64,000 nucleotides of DNA from Pomphorhynchus laevis (GCA_012934845.2 WNNJ02003526.1:186001-250000); one strand, 5' to 3'. Shown: positions 1-10,615, counted from the stretch's first letter. Translations and numbers: made by a program. The notes: generated by a model from the sequence alone, not told the origin.

Positions 1-60
1 AATTATTATTTATACTGTTTCTGCCAATTCCTTGTACCAAATCGTTCAATACATTATTTG
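1..60 (-). mobile_element. PLE 5' fragment running off the left edge
   Basis: Positions 11-40 resemble 4418-4447, which lies 5' of the PLE N-terminal ORF in the next copy. In minus orientation this would be the 5' part of another PLE copy continuing out of the window. Seen: local similarity only, no ORF. Confidence 0.35.
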
Positions 61-109
61 TAAGTAATAATACAATTATTACTTACAAATATCACAAACT
101 TTAATATCT

Positions 110-440
110 ATATTAATTTATATCTCTATTAATTGATATGTTTAATAACATTTAACTTATTTCATCAGTATATCATAATAAAGCTTCTTGCATATACAGA
201 CAAAGTTATTACTGTTTATATTAGTAGTTGTTATTATATAGTTATCTTTTAATTTAGTAAGCTCAGTATACATATCTTTATTAATTTTATCTTTCCTTTT
301 GTAATTGTTTGCTATTTTCATTTTATTTTTAATTTTATCTAATATATAATTTTAAATTTAAAAATTAAGTTTTCCAAATTTTTATCTTTGATGTATTTAA
401 GCTTTTACTTAAATAAAAGCTTTTATCTATATATTTATTA
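110..440 (-). mobile_element. PLE linker fragment, duplicate of 900-1130
   Basis: This AT-rich stretch repeats, with scattered changes, the PLE segment between the N-terminal domain and the RT (about 900-1130): the same string of TATCATAATAAAGCTT, TAGTTGTTATTATATAGTTA and TTTTATTTTTAATTTTATC landmarks in the same order. It carries no RT motif and is a broken partial copy beside PLE copy A. Confidence 0.55.
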
Positions 441-454
441 AAAGCTTTCAAGTT

Positions 455-889
455 TTATTTTACTAACGCTTCTTTAATATCTACTAAACCTAGATTTGTA
501 AAAGGCGTACTAAAATCGTACGTATTTATATTCTGAAAATTTATTCCTTTTGTCTGTTCTAAAAATTCTTTTGTAGAATTAATACTGAAATAGTGTTTTA
601 TACCAGTATTAATTTCGATTACCTTGCAATATTTTTTAAAGTGTGCTTTAATTACTTTAAGTATTTTATTCATATAGACAGAAAGTGGTTTTAATGTACA
701 TTTAAACGCACTACATATGAACCTAGGTTTTGTTGGATTTTTATGTAATTTTGGATTCCAATATAATTTAGGTATAGTTTTATTATCCGATTCAACCTTT
801 ATACCCTTTTTATCCATTATTGAACAGTGACTTGTAATAATTGCTTCTAAACTTAACTCACTACGTTTATATGTTGGATTTACATTCAA
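455..889 (-). pseudogene. PLE reverse transcriptase, N-terminal part
   Basis: A 144-residue open stretch carries the PLE RT signature PKLHKNPTKPRFI (residues about 46-58) and then YDFSTPFTN (about 124-132), a variant of the family's FDFSTLYT block with the first catalytic Asp. The downstream GxxMG and YIDD motifs are absent, because the copy stops at about 450. The N-terminal domain lies upstream at 1064-1777, separated by about 170 bp of interrupted frame. Family assignment is from remembered conserved motifs; the exact PLE clade is unresolved. Confidence 0.7.
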
Positions 890-1063
890 ATCGTTAGAAT
901 TAACCTCTTTTACTAGTATATCATAATAAAGCTTTTTGCATATGAAGATAAAGTTATTACTAGCTTTATCAATAGTTGTTATTATATAGTTATCCTTTAA
1001 TTTAGTAAGTTCTTAATATATCTTTATTAACTTTATCTTTTCTTTTATAATTGTTTGTTATTT

Positions 1064-1777
1064 TCATTTTATTTTTAATTTTATCAAATATATATAATCT
1101 GTCCAAATGTTTATCTTAGATATATTCGAGCTTTCACTATTAATCAGCTTACTAAAGTAAGTCTTCAAGTTATTATATAACGAATTGTAAATTTTATTTT
1201 TATTGTTATTATTTAATCTATATTTATACACTTTTGATAGAACTTTCCTTAATTCACAGTTTTCAATTAAATCTAGATTATGAGTACATATATCTTCATT
1301 TATTTTATCAAAATTTAGACTTCTGCAATCGCATTCAGTTTCTATAATGTTTCTAATATTATCATTACATATAGATTTCAATTCTTTATTATAATTACAA
1401 ATTTTTCGTCCTAATGGTGGTAGGAGTTTATACCTTATTTTAGGAATATATTTACTTAAATCTGACCATCTTATTTCTTTACTTCTAGAAGTATTTAAAA
1501 GTTCGGCTATATTTATGTTATCTATACATTTATTAATGAAGTTTATGGTTAATGCATATTTCCTATTGTTATTATTAACATTTATTGTACGATTATAGTA
1601 TTTTGTATTACAATAACTGCCTATTATACAACTTAGCCTATCATCGTCGTTAATTAATTTTTGATTTATTGAACAAATGATATCTTTAGCAAAACTTCTT
1701 ATATTTACATAAAGATCTTTCAGCTTATTATCCCTTAAAAGTTGTTTTAATATTTCTAATTGTTCATTTATATACAT
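1064..1777 (-). pseudogene. PLE N-terminal domain
   Basis: 237 residues, Lys/Asn/Ile-rich. The central part (about residues 105-200) has the order seen upstream of the RT in many animal PLE proteins: a YKLLPPLGRKICNYN block, a CDC motif, CTHNL, then ENCELRKVLSKVYKYR. No GIY-YIG nuclease motif is visible. A homologous and longer version begins at 11364 with an ATG (MAIKGIRKID). The extreme N-terminus of this copy is separated from it by the LINE at 1813-4337. Confidence 0.65.
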
Positions 1778-2010
1778 CTTTTTTAATATTTCTAGGTCTA
1801 TTTTTCTTATCTTCTTGTCTTATACTCCTTCTTTTGTTCTCGGGGACTTTAACATTCGTCTTGATCGCTCGGCTGACCCTGACTCTATCACTTTAACTAA
1901 CCTTTTTTTCTGATTTTAACTATAAATTACTTTCAACAAGCCCAACTCATATTCTCGGCGGTGCTCTTGACATCATTGCTGTCCCTATCTGCTTCAATGA
2001 CTATACTTCC

Positions 2011-2718
2011 TTGTCAATTACTGATCCTGGTTTGTCCGATCATTTCCTTGTCACTCTTACTCTTACTCGTCCCCATCCTCCTTCTCCGCCTTTACCTTTA
2101 TCTACACCAAGTCGACCCTGGAAGCTTCTCGATATCCCTGTTCTCTGCACAGCCTTACTCAATTCTTCACTCTTTTCACTTCCTCTTAACTATCTCTCTC
2201 CCGATGATCTCTGCATTCTGTTTGATTCTGAACTTATGTCTATTATCAATAAACTTCTGCCTAGTCGACTTCGACGTTCCCAGCGCTTGCACCCTGCTCC
2301 CTGGTTCGATTCTGACTGTAGTCTTTCTAAACGTCGACTCCGTCACTCTTTTCGTATGTATAAACGCTTTCTTAAACGTTCACCCGACTCACTCCCTCCA
2401 AATCTTCGTGATTCCTACTTTTCTCAATGCCGTTCACATCTCATTATTATACGTACTAAACGTACTCTCTTTTGGCGAAATCAACTCGAGTCATCTTCCA
2501 ACTCTAAATCTCATTGGAAAATCTTAAACTCAATTCTTTCACGATCATCTCCCACTTGTAATATAAATCCTGATGAATTTTCTTCTTATCTACAAACTAA
2601 ACTATCTAATTTACTTTCCCAACTACCCATAGCCCCCTTGTACCCACTCTTCTCTTTAAATACTTCCCTCCCAGAACTATTCCACCTTCTTCCCGTTTTG
2701 TCTGATGAAGTTTCTTAG
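2011..2718 (+). pseudogene. L2-like LINE endonuclease end and linker (copy a)
   Basis: 235 residues starting at the end of the APE-type endonuclease: ITDPGLSDHF contains the SDH block whose His is catalytic in this family. A linker follows that is nearly the same as 25815-26333 on the minus strand (copy b), including the LRRSQRL and APWFDSDCSLSKRRLRHSF stretches. The open frame ends in a TAG at 2716-2718 in a segment that stays open in copy b. No start codon is expected here, because the copy is 5'-truncated. Confidence 0.7.
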
Positions 2719-2749
2719 GTTCTGCTGTTATTACCTAAAAAAACCTCTC

Positions 2750-4238
2750 CTTCTGACCCAATTCTCACTCACTTGCTTAAAAATATCTGCTCCTCTATCT
2801 CACCCTTCCTAACCACATTGTTCAACTCGTCCATCCGTAGTCGTACATTTCCTTCCATCTGAAAATGCACCACTGTTCGTCCTCTCATCAAAAAGCAATC
2901 TCTTGACTCCTCACTACCATCTTCGTACCGTCCAATCTAACTTCTCCCAACCCTCTCTAAACTCCTTGAGCGTCTCGTTCTCAAGCAAGTTAATACATAT
3001 CTCTTTTCCTCTAACTTGTTTCCTCCCTTCCAAGCCGCTTTTTGCTCTAATCACTCCACTGAAATTGCCTGTCTTAAAGTTTATAATGACTTACTCATCT
3101 CGCGCGATCATAAATTATGTAGTGTCATAGTTTCTCTTGATCTATCGTCTGCTTTTGACATCGTCGATCACTCGATTCTTCTACATCGCCTTCGTCATGA
3201 TTATGGCTTCTCTTTACCCACTGTATCATGATTTTCTTCATATCTGTCAAACCGTACATTTCGCGTCTATTCTAACTCTTCTCTCTCCCATCCTTCATCC
3301 ATCCCGACCGGTGTTCCACAAGCCTCCGTATTAGGCCCTATGCTTTTCTCTCTACTTCTCGGTGACTTGTCTTCGATTTCTCATAAATTTAACTTCCATG
3401 TTATGCAATATGCTGATGACATTCTCATCTATGCTCATGCACCTGTTTATCGTATTCACGATCTTAGTGTTTCCGCTTCGGACTGTCTTGTCTCAATTTC
3501 CAATCATCTTTCTTTCCTTCGCCTTTCTCTGAATCCTGATAAATCCAAAATTATGTGGATCCTACCTCGACGCCTCGGCTTCGAACCTCCATCCGTATCA
3601 TTAAATTCTACAATTCTTCCTATCGTTGATAATCTCGTTTTCCTGGGCTTCCATTTTGACAACCGATTTTCACTTAAACCTTTCGTTAGAGATAAAGTAC
3701 GCTCATCTACCTTGATACTCCGCAACCTCCGTCAAGTTCGTAGATTGATCGATTTTCCTTCTTGTATGACTCTCATATCATCTCTCCTTTTTTCTAGACT
3801 CGATTATTGTCTTAGTCTATTTTCCAACTCACCTAAATCCACTCTTCTTCCCCTACAACGCATCGTCAACGCAGCTGTCCGAATTCTCCCCCGTCTTCGT
3901 CGTTTTGATCATACATCCCACTATCTTGTTTCTCTTGATTGGCCTACCATTTATTGTCGTGTTCAAATTCTCTTCTTATCGTTGCTTTCCGCCTTATAAC
4001 TTCTCATACCCCTTCATTTCTCAACCTTCCTTTTCTCGACAATTCTCGTACTGTGTATTGTGCTCTGCGTTCCCGTAATTCCCTTCTTTTACATGTCCCA
4101 AACCACTCTACCGCTTTTGGCTTCCGCTCCTTCGTTGTGGCTGCTCCTCTCTTGTCGAATCAACTGCCTATTCATATCCGCCAATCAACATCTATGCCGT
4201 ACTTCAAACGCCAAATCCAATTCTTTTTCAACAATTAA
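2750..4238 (+). pseudogene. L2-like LINE reverse transcriptase (copy a)
   Basis: RT of the CR1/L2 group, in several frames. Seen in order: FQAAFCSNHSTEIACLKVYN (about 3025-3085), VSLDLSSAFDIVDH with the first catalytic Asp, GVPQASVLG (Ala replaces the usual Gly), MQYADDILIYAH (about 3403-3438) with the catalytic Asp pair, then LNPDKSKIMW, VFLGFHFD and the thumb. The longest open piece is 3340-3999; the C-terminus (RSFVVAAPLL, LPIHIRQS) is read at 3939-4238. The usual frame is lost near 3231, 3334 and 3999, so no full protein can be made. Confidence 0.8.
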
Positions 4239-4292
4239 CTAATTACCTGTGATCTTTGATGTTCTTTTTTTTGTTTGTTAGTGGTCATGTAA

Positions 4293-4309
4293 GCGTGCAT
4301 TTTGCACGC
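4293..4309 (+). promoter_or_regulatory. L2-like LINE 3' hairpin (copy a)
   Basis: GCGTGC-ATTTT-GCACGC forms a 6-bp perfect stem, 28 bp before the element's 3' end. The other copies keep a stem at the same place with a GCTG-type loop (14389-14404, 24332-24348, 56973-56988). In related LINEs such a 3' stem-loop is bound by the RT; that role is inferred here. Confidence 0.6.
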
Positions 4310-4337
4310 ATTTGCCGCATTAAATAAATTATTGTAT

Positions 4338-4489
4338 TATTATCCCTTTTATCGCCATGACTTATTGGCTTGTACTTAAACTGATTATTATAATATAGTT
4401 GTTTATTATGTATTATACTACTTCTGCCAATTACGTGGACCACGTCATTTAATCCTAATGGATAAATTGAATACTTCTTCACCGAAGTT
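4338..4489 (-). mobile_element. PLE copy A, 5' part beyond the LINE
   Basis: Continuation of PLE copy A on the far side of the inserted LINE. CCCTTTTATCGCCATGACTT matches 11349-11368, where the minus-strand ATG of the PLE ORF lies. A short open stretch at 4285-4500 is in a different frame and is not a convincing start. Confidence 0.55.
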
Positions 4490-4718
4490 ATTCTTGACAA
4501 GAGTTAATGTAATTGATATACTAATAGAGAAATGGTGCTCACTGAAATCAAGTGGTGGTCACTCATTACCAAATATTGATTAAGCTTTACTGCGAACCCG
4601 CATAAGAACACTATGCTCGATTTGGATCAAATTACAAAAGAAAGGATATCTGTACGAAATTGTCGTGTATGTAGTGATCGTAAAAATAGAACTAATTGAT
4701 CCTGAAAAGTAAGATTTT
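4490..4718. repeat. PLE flank repeat, copy 1
   Basis: This segment (GAGAAATGGTG, TCACTCATTACC, GCTTTACTGCGAAC, CATAAGAACACTAT landmarks) recurs at 5424-5590, and its last 70 bp (GTACGAAATTGTCG, AGTGATCGTAAAAATAGAAC) recur at 6820-6893. The copies border PLE ends: 5' of copy A, 3' of copy B, 5' of copy B. PLEs often carry such pseudo-LTR repeats from partial tandem insertion; assignment to that class is inferred. Confidence 0.6.
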
Positions 4719-5423
4719 TTATTATGCTGTATATTAAATATGTATGCCTAAACCTAATTTTTAAAATTTGATATTTTTCCTATATATTTACAGCTGACAT
4801 GTGCATTGTATAAGATTTTAAGTTTTTGACATTTGCAACAAAATGACAAAATTAATACGTCATATTTATTTTAAGTGACAAATACTTATATAAAAACTGT
4901 TTTAACCCTTTTTGAAACTATTATGATTAATAGTATTAATTATAATATTAATTATATTAATAGTAAACTATTATGTACTAACCCATTAAGCGAGGTTATT
5001 TCGAATACAAACTTCTTATCGGTTTGGTCATTGGCCCTTACATTACAAAATCGCAAGTCATCGATCAAAAGAGTAAGATTTTTCCGCTGACTTGTCCTCT
5101 TGCTGCTATACCAAATCTGGTTTCCGTCAAGAAGAAACCACTTTCTTAATTAAAGAAGTCTCAGATTAAAAATAAAATAGAATTTTAGGAGTTTTAAATT
5201 ATTTGAAGATTAGTACTCAATTCAAGATCCTTTATTGATTCTTAATGACAGTTAAAATCGGTATTTGCAACATTTCGATTCCACGGATTGATAAATATTG
5301 ATAACAAAATTGTCATAAACCAAAAAAATAGTCAAAATATGTAATTAAAAGAAGAGAGACGTCATAGAGACATGTTACAAAAGTTTCAGACACGAACTAT
5401 TATAAAAAGTCAGGAAGTGTTTT
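4719..5423. other. non-coding, no feature seen
   Basis: AT-rich sequence between two copies of the PLE flank repeat. The small open stretch at 4875-5090 has no recognisable motif. Nothing else can be supported. Confidence 0.5.
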
Positions 5424-5590
5424 CTTCACAAGGGTTAATGTAATTGATAGACTAATAGAGAAATGGTGGTCACTAAAATGGTGGTCACTGAAATCAAATG
5501 GTGTTCACTCATTACCATATTAATTGAGCTTTACTGCGAACTCACATAAGAACACTATTCTCTATTTGAATCAAAGTACAAAATTAAATC
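5424..5590. repeat. PLE flank repeat, copy 2
   Basis: Partial second copy of the 4490-4640 repeat with a short internal duplication (AATGGTGGTCACT twice). It abuts the 3' UTR of PLE copy B, whose shared 3' sequence (AACTGAGTCTACGTATTT) starts at about 5597. Confidence 0.6.
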
Positions 5591-5796
5591 AGCTAACTGA
5601 GTCTACGTATTTAATATAATTATAAAATAAACAAAACATATTAATGCTAAATCAAAATTTAATAATTAAATAATAAAATTAATAATTGCTTTTAGATTTT
5701 CTATAATTTAAATTTTCTATAATTTAAATCAAGTTAAAAAAATGAAATTTAAAATAAACGTCATTTTTATGAATTGAGTAATAAATAACAGACGTT

Positions 5797-5948
5797 GTAT
5801 CAGAATAATAATTAGAGGTCATCAGGAGGAACTGCTATGCTATCAGGTTTCGGCCCCTAACTCCTCTACCCAACATAGCAGCGGGGCCAAATACATGCTA
5901 ATGATGTATTTCCTCTGAAATAACTATCTAGTATCTTATTCTAATACA
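5797..5948. ncRNA. PLE structured repeat SR1
   Basis: Given in + orientation; the PLE sense strand is minus. Outer helix GTATcAGAATAA (5797) with TTATTCTaATAC (to 5948); inner helix GAGGAA with TTCCTC; hairpin AAATAC/GTATTT; CTGCTATG (5834-5841) pairs with CATAGCAG (5874-5881), while GGCCCC (5854-5859) between them can pair with GGGGCC (5883-5888) just beyond, a pseudoknot topology. The block recurs as SR2-SR6. It lies in the PLE 3' UTR. Function is unknown; a role as a processed or RT-recognised RNA is inference. Confidence 0.55.
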
Positions 5949-5955
5949 AAGTATA

Positions 5956-6642
5956 TTATTTATTATCCATCCATAAAAATTTGCCACTTAAGAGTTTAAA
6001 TTTATTCTTTATATTATTGTGTTGATTTATATATTTTACTATTTTCTGCTTGATGTTATTTTTATAGTAACCTAGTTTAAAATATGTATCTATTAAATTA
6101 TTTAAATGATTTTGAAGAAAGCCAATATCATTACATATTGTTGCAATTCTTAAAATTTCATTATTTAATGTATTATATTTTATATTATATGGTATGCATG
6201 AATGCTCATGCAAAAATATGTTTCTTGTAAATTTAAATATGTCATCTTTACGATATAAATTAATAGTAGTTTTAGTTAATGTTAATTTAATGTTCATATC
6301 TAGATATACACCTTCTTTATCATTAATATTGGTTTTGTTAAGAATAAGGCTTTCTGGATAAATGTGCTCACTAATTGAATAAAAATTATTAGAATTAAAT
6401 ACACATATATCATCAATGTATCGAAACATATATTTCATATATTTATATTGTTTAGATTTAGTTTTTACACAGTTATGAACAAATTCATATTCTATAAAGC
6501 TTAAAAACAAGTCAGCTATAATTGGGCTACTATTACCACCCATTGGAACACCTTTTACTTGTCTAAATATAGATGTCCCTACTTTTAAATAATTTTGATT
6601 TATCAAAATATTTAAGGATTCTATTAATTCAATTTTATCCAT
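5956..6642 (-). pseudogene. PLE reverse transcriptase, catalytic part
   Basis: 228 open residues from MDKIELIES to the stop. Motifs: VKGVPMGGNSSPIIADLFLS (residues about 29-48, the GxxMG block of PLE RTs), MFRYIDDICVF (about 71-81, catalytic Asp pair), then NDKEGVYLDMNIKL and a thumb region. About 100 residues follow the palm and no endonuclease domain is visible. The frame is clean over this stretch, but the 5' half is missing. Related decayed copies lie at 8520-9180. Confidence 0.75.
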
Positions 6643-6819
6643 ATATTTATATTTATTTGATGGTTTAATTTTTGTTAGATAGGCGTTATAGTTATTATAA
6701 CATATATATGTATATCTTTTTCTGAATATAAGATTAATTAATTTTACTAACGCTTCTTTAATATCTACTAAATCTAGATTTGTATAAAGAGTACTAAAAA
6801 GTACGAAATAGTACTAAAG

Positions 6820-6895
6820 AGTACGAAATTGTCGAGTATGTAGTGATCGTAAAAATAGAACTAATCGATTTTGAAAAGCACGATCTCTTTAATTT
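6820..6895. repeat. PLE flank repeat, copy 3
   Basis: About 70 bp nearly identical to 4648-4718 (GTACGAAATTGTCG, AGTGATCGTAAAAATAGAAC). It lies immediately 5' of PLE copy B and next to a LINE fragment. Short AGTACTAAA/GTACGAAAT repeats precede it at 6785-6822. Confidence 0.6.
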
Positions 6896-7230
6896 ATGAT
6901 AAAAACACGTTGGACGATAGCCAGAACCGATTTATCTTCTCTAGGTAGGTGACTTTATATCCTAGGTGTTGGTCGATCTCGAAATTATCTGTTGCAAGAT
7001 AATATAAATAAATATGATATGGTCCTGCGGAGTTTTCTATCCAATGAACTATTGCTCGAAAAGCATGTTGAGGCACCCACTAGGTCTGATATTCAGCAAG
7101 AATCTCTTGTTGATCTTGTGTTTTCTAAGTCACCTACAACAACAGTGGTCCATAAAAATACGAGTAGCGCTCATTTTTTGGACGTTTTTAATGTGCATTC
7201 CCCAAGAAAGATAAGAATCAAATGTTAAAA
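6896..7230 (+). pseudogene. LINE endonuclease fragment
   Basis: A 78-residue open stretch at 6992-7228 reads LSNELLLEKHVEAPTR followed by LVDLVFSKS, the pattern of a LINE APE-type endonuclease between its GDFN motif and the SDH motif (normally xPTR...LDLVFT...). The flanking GDFN and SDH blocks are not recognisable. It is an isolated fragment, probably of a CR1-type LINE, with no RT beside it. Confidence 0.5.
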
Positions 7231-7900
7231 CCGAGATTTTTAATATTACAAATTTTGTGTACTTGACTATTTTAGGCTTGGGTATTTTGAGTCGCAAATA
7301 GTTATCAAAACATAATTTGCGAATTTGTTTCACTTCGATTTCCACGACTGTTAGAATTAGCTTGAGAGATTGCAATAGGCAGTTGATCGTCAGATCAACT
7401 GAACATTAAAAAAACTAGATTTTTTCATTTCATAAAAAACTAGAGTTCTTTATTTCAGCAAGCAAATAGAACTGCTTGCTGAAAAGTCACTCATAATCAT
7501 GAACTTAATCGGAACGATTAATCAGAACGATTAACCTGAACGACTTATGCTCAAAAGCAAAAATAAAAAGCAATTAAAATCACAGATTTCACACATTATG
7601 TATATAGTCTGAACTGATACGAAATATTTTTTCATTTTAAATAACGCTTTCAAAAAAGAAATGTGCATTGTGACTTACTTGACCCAAATACGCAGTATCC
7701 TATGGCTTCTTCTTATCAGGTAACCTTCTTTCCTTATGTTATTAGCCTACAAAAATTGAATTTACGCTAACAATAATTAAATAAGATCACTTATTGTTGT
7801 AATTTAAAATTCAAAAATTTCAAATGAGAGTAAATTTGAAATTTACGCTAACATAAATGTATTAATGCAATTAAAAACTTTAAAAACATAATTAATGTGT
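7231..7900. other. non-coding, no feature seen
   Basis: AT-rich; no ORF with recognisable motifs on either strand. It contains short local repeats (AATTTACGCTAACA at 7750 and 7836). Confidence 0.5.
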
Positions 7901-8011
7901 AATTAATAATTAATTAAAATTAATTATCTTGTTTGATAATTAATAATTAATTAAAATTAATTATCTTGTTTGATTATTAATAATTAATTAAAATTAATTA
8001 TCTTGTTTGAT
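7901..8011. repeat. 37-bp tandem repeat, 3 units
   Basis: TAATTATCTTGTTTGAT occurs at 7921, 7958 and 7995, each preceded by TAATTAATTAAAAT, so the period is 37 bp. The units are nearly identical. It lies about 170 bp beyond the 3' end of PLE copy C1. Confidence 0.9.
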
Positions 8012-8344
8012 AATAATAATAAATTAGAAATATTATTAAAATAAATTACAAAATGTCTTAAAATATTAAATTGTAATATTACTATTGTAACAATGGCATA
8101 AAACACAATGCTGATTTAGTTTTATCTTTATTTTAATATATACAAAATAAAAAATATTCTACAGCATAAATCGAATTCAGATAAATTAGTACGAAAACTC
8201 AACAAATTGAGTCGATGTATTTTATATTATTTATAAACTATAAAAATTAAACAATTAAATTATAATAATTGTTATATAAGATTTTATATAATTTATATCA
8301 TGTTTACATTTAAAAATTTAATAAATGAATATTAAATAGACGAT

Positions 8345-8495
8345 GTATCAGAATAAAATGGTCATTAAAAGGAACTGCTAAGCTATCAGGTTTCGTCCCC
8401 TAATTCCTCTATCCAACATAGCAGCTGGGTCAAATACGTGTTAAGGACGTATTTCCTCTGATTAAATTTGATTATATAGTATCTTAATCTAATAC
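8345..8495. ncRNA. PLE structured repeat SR2
   Basis: Same layout as SR1: GTATCAGAATAA at 8345, CTGCTAAG versus CATAGCAG (one mismatch), AAATACGT/ACGTATTT hairpin (8432-8453), TAATAC at 8490-8495. The GC-rich pseudoknot arms of SR1 are degraded here (GTCCCC against GGGTC). Confidence 0.5.
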
Positions 8496-9612
8496 AAAGT
8501 ATATTATTTATTATTCATCCATAAAAATTTGCCACTTAAGAGTTTAAATTTATTATTTATATTATTGTATTGATTTATATATTTAACTATTTTCTGTTTG
8601 ATGGTATTTTTATAGTAACTTAGTTCAAAATATGCATCTATTAAATTATTTAATTGATTCTAAAGAAAGTCATTATCGTTACAAATTGTTGCAATTCTTA
8701 AAATTTCATTATTTAATGTATTATATTATATGGTATGTATGAATACTCATGCAAAAATATGTTTATATATTAAAATATGTCATATCTAGATAAATACCTT
8801 TTTTATCATTAATATCAATTTTATTAAGAAAAAGCTACCTGGATAAATGTGCTCACTAATTGAATAAAAATCATTAGAATTAAATACACATATATCATCA
8901 ATGTATCGAAACATATTTTATATCTTTATATAATTTAGATTTAGTTTTTATACAGTTATGAACAAATTCATATCCTATAAAGCTTAAAAATAAGTCAGCT
9001 ATAATTGAGCTACTATTACCTCCCGTTGGAACACTTTAATCAGTCTAAATATATGTCCGTACTTTTAAGTAATTTTGATTTATCAAAATAGTTAAGAATT
9101 CTAATTAATTCAATTTTATCCACATTATTTACTTGCTGGTTTGATTTTGGTTAGATAAGAGTTAGTTATTATAGCATATATATTTATATCTATTTCAGAA
9201 TATAAAAGTTAATGTATTCTATGAATTCTTTAGTAGAATTAATACCAAATAAAATTAAACTATTTTAAAATAGTTTTAGGTTTAGTTTTATTATCTGATT
9301 CAACCTTTATACACTTTTTATTCACTATAGAACAATGACTTGTAATAATTGTTTCTAATTTTTAATCAATGTGTTTACATTTAAATCATTATAATTAACT
9401 TATTTCATCAGTATAACATAATAAAGCATTTTGCATTTGAAGACTAAGTTATTACTAGCTTTATCAATAGTTGTTATTATGTAGTTATCCTTTAATTTGG
9501 TAAGTTCTGTATACATCTTTATTAATTTGATCTTTCTTTTTATAATTGTTTGTTATTTTAATTTTCTCTCTAATTTTATTAATTTTATTATTTATCTCTT
9601 TAATTAAGTTTT

Positions 9613-9894
9613 TCAAATATTTATCTTTGATGTATTTAAGCTTTCGCTATTAATCAGCGTATTAAAATAAGCATTTAAGTCATTATATAACGAATTGTAA
9701 ATTTTATTTCTATTGTTATTATTATTTAATCTATATTTATACCCTTTTGATAGAATTTTCCTTAATTCATCATTTTCAATTAATGATAGATTATGAGTGC
9801 ATATATGTTCATTTATTTTATCAAAATTAAGGCTTTTGCGATTGCATTCTGTTTCTATAATGTTTCTAATATCATCATTACATATTAAATTCAA
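9613..9894 (-). pseudogene. PLE N-terminal domain fragment (copy C1)
   Basis: 93 residues matching the second half of the 1064-1777 product: ICNDDIRNIIETEC, ICTHNLSLIENDELRKILSK and YKYRLNNNN. The CDC motif of copy A reads CNR here. The segment upstream that should hold IPKIRYKLLPPL is out of frame near 9895-9960. Confidence 0.6.
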
Positions 9895-10297
9895 TTCTTT
9901 ATTATAATTACAAATATTTCGTTCTAATGACGGTTACAACTTATACCTTATTACGTTCATATGTTGTGTTTATATTTAAATCATTAGAATTAACCTCTTT
10001 CATTAGTATATCATAATAAAGCTTTTGGCATTTAGGCGTTATAGTTATTATAACATATATATGTTATATATATTTCGAAAATTTATTCCTTTTGTCTGTT
10101 CTAAAATTTCTTTTGTAGAATTAGTACTGAAATAGTGTTTTATACCAGTATTAATTTCGATTACTTTGCAATATTTTTTAAAGTGTGCTTTAATTACTTT
10201 AAGTATTTAATTCGTATGAACAAAAAGTGGTTTTAATGCACATTTAAATGCACTACATATACATATGAACCTAAGTTTTATGTGATTTTTGTAATAT

Positions 10298-10615
10298 TTA
10301 ATTCCAACATAATATAGATATAGTTTTATTATCTGTTTCAATTTTTACATTCTTTTTATCCATTATAGAGCAGTGACTCGTAATAATTGTTTCTAAACTT
10401 AAATCACTACATTCATATGTTGTGTTTATATTTAAATCATTATAATTAACCTCTTTCATTAGTATATCATAATAAAGCTTTTTGCATATGAAGACAAAGT
10501 TATTACTAGCTTTATCAATAATTGTTATTATATAGTTTTGCTTTAATTTAGTAAGTTCTGTATACATATCTTTATTAATTTGATCTTTACTTTTATAATT
10601 GTTTGTTTCTTTCAT
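10298..10615 (-). pseudogene. PLE linker and pre-RT segment (copy C2)
   Basis: 105 residues. DKASNNFVFICKKLYYDILMKE is a block commonly found just before the PLE RT core; then ETIITSHCSIMDKKNVKIETDNKTI matches the start of the 455-889 product. It ends before the PKLHKNP motif. The same linker is out of frame in copy A (890-1063). Confidence 0.55.

Larger units (their letters stand above)
441..1812 (-). mobile_element. Penelope-like element, copy A (5' half)
   Basis: Minus-strand PLE with the N-terminal domain (1064-1777) and the first part of the RT (455-889). It ends just after the RT segment DIKEALVK, so the catalytic YIDD half is missing. Its 5' side is cut by an L2-like LINE at 1813 and resumes at 4338, where the sequence matches the uninterrupted copy near 11350. 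PLEs are reverse-transcribing elements with a telomerase-like RT and are distinct from LTR elements. The copy is decayed, with several interruptions in the reading frame. Confidence 0.75.
1813..4337 (+). mobile_element. L2/CR1-like LINE, copy a (5'-truncated, inserted in PLE)
   Basis: The LINE begins inside the endonuclease domain (GDFN-like motif encoded at about 1838) and runs through the RT to a 3' UTR with the family hairpin at 4293-4309, ending in an A/T tail near 4337. The flanks TTTTTCTTAT (to 1812) and CCCTTTTATCGCC (from about 4340) are contiguous in the PLE copy at 11335-11362, which shows insertion into a PLE. 5' truncation is normal for LINE retrotransposition. The coding region has several stops and frameshifts. 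Confidence 0.85.
5585..6795 (-). mobile_element. Penelope-like element, copy B (3' half)
   Basis: Minus-strand PLE starting (5' side) at about 6795 in the DIKEALVK segment, the very place where copy A stops, and running through the RT palm and thumb (5956-6642) into a 3' UTR that holds the structured repeat at 5797-5948 and the AACTGAGTCTACGTATTT block. The RT part is the best preserved PLE coding segment here. No GIY-YIG domain follows the RT before the stop near 5956. Confidence 0.8.
8180..9960 (-). mobile_element. Penelope-like element, copy C1
   Basis: Minus-strand PLE, more decayed than copy B. From 3' to 5': a GAGTCGATGTATTTTAT block (8210), structured repeat SR2 (8345-8495), the RT thumb and palm in broken frames (8520-9150; the YIDD region is still readable near 8895-8915), the linker (9390-9600) and part of the N-terminal domain (9613-9894). 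It joins head to tail with copy C2 near 9960. It is clearly a fossil with many breaks. Confidence 0.7.

Noticed and set aside
5797-5948. Hammerhead or HDV-like ribozyme in the PLE structured repeat
   Set aside because: GAAA precedes CTGATGA and no stem arrangement fits a type I or III hammerhead; the pseudoknot lacks the HDV-like L3 and catalytic C context. Kept only as an unassigned structured RNA.
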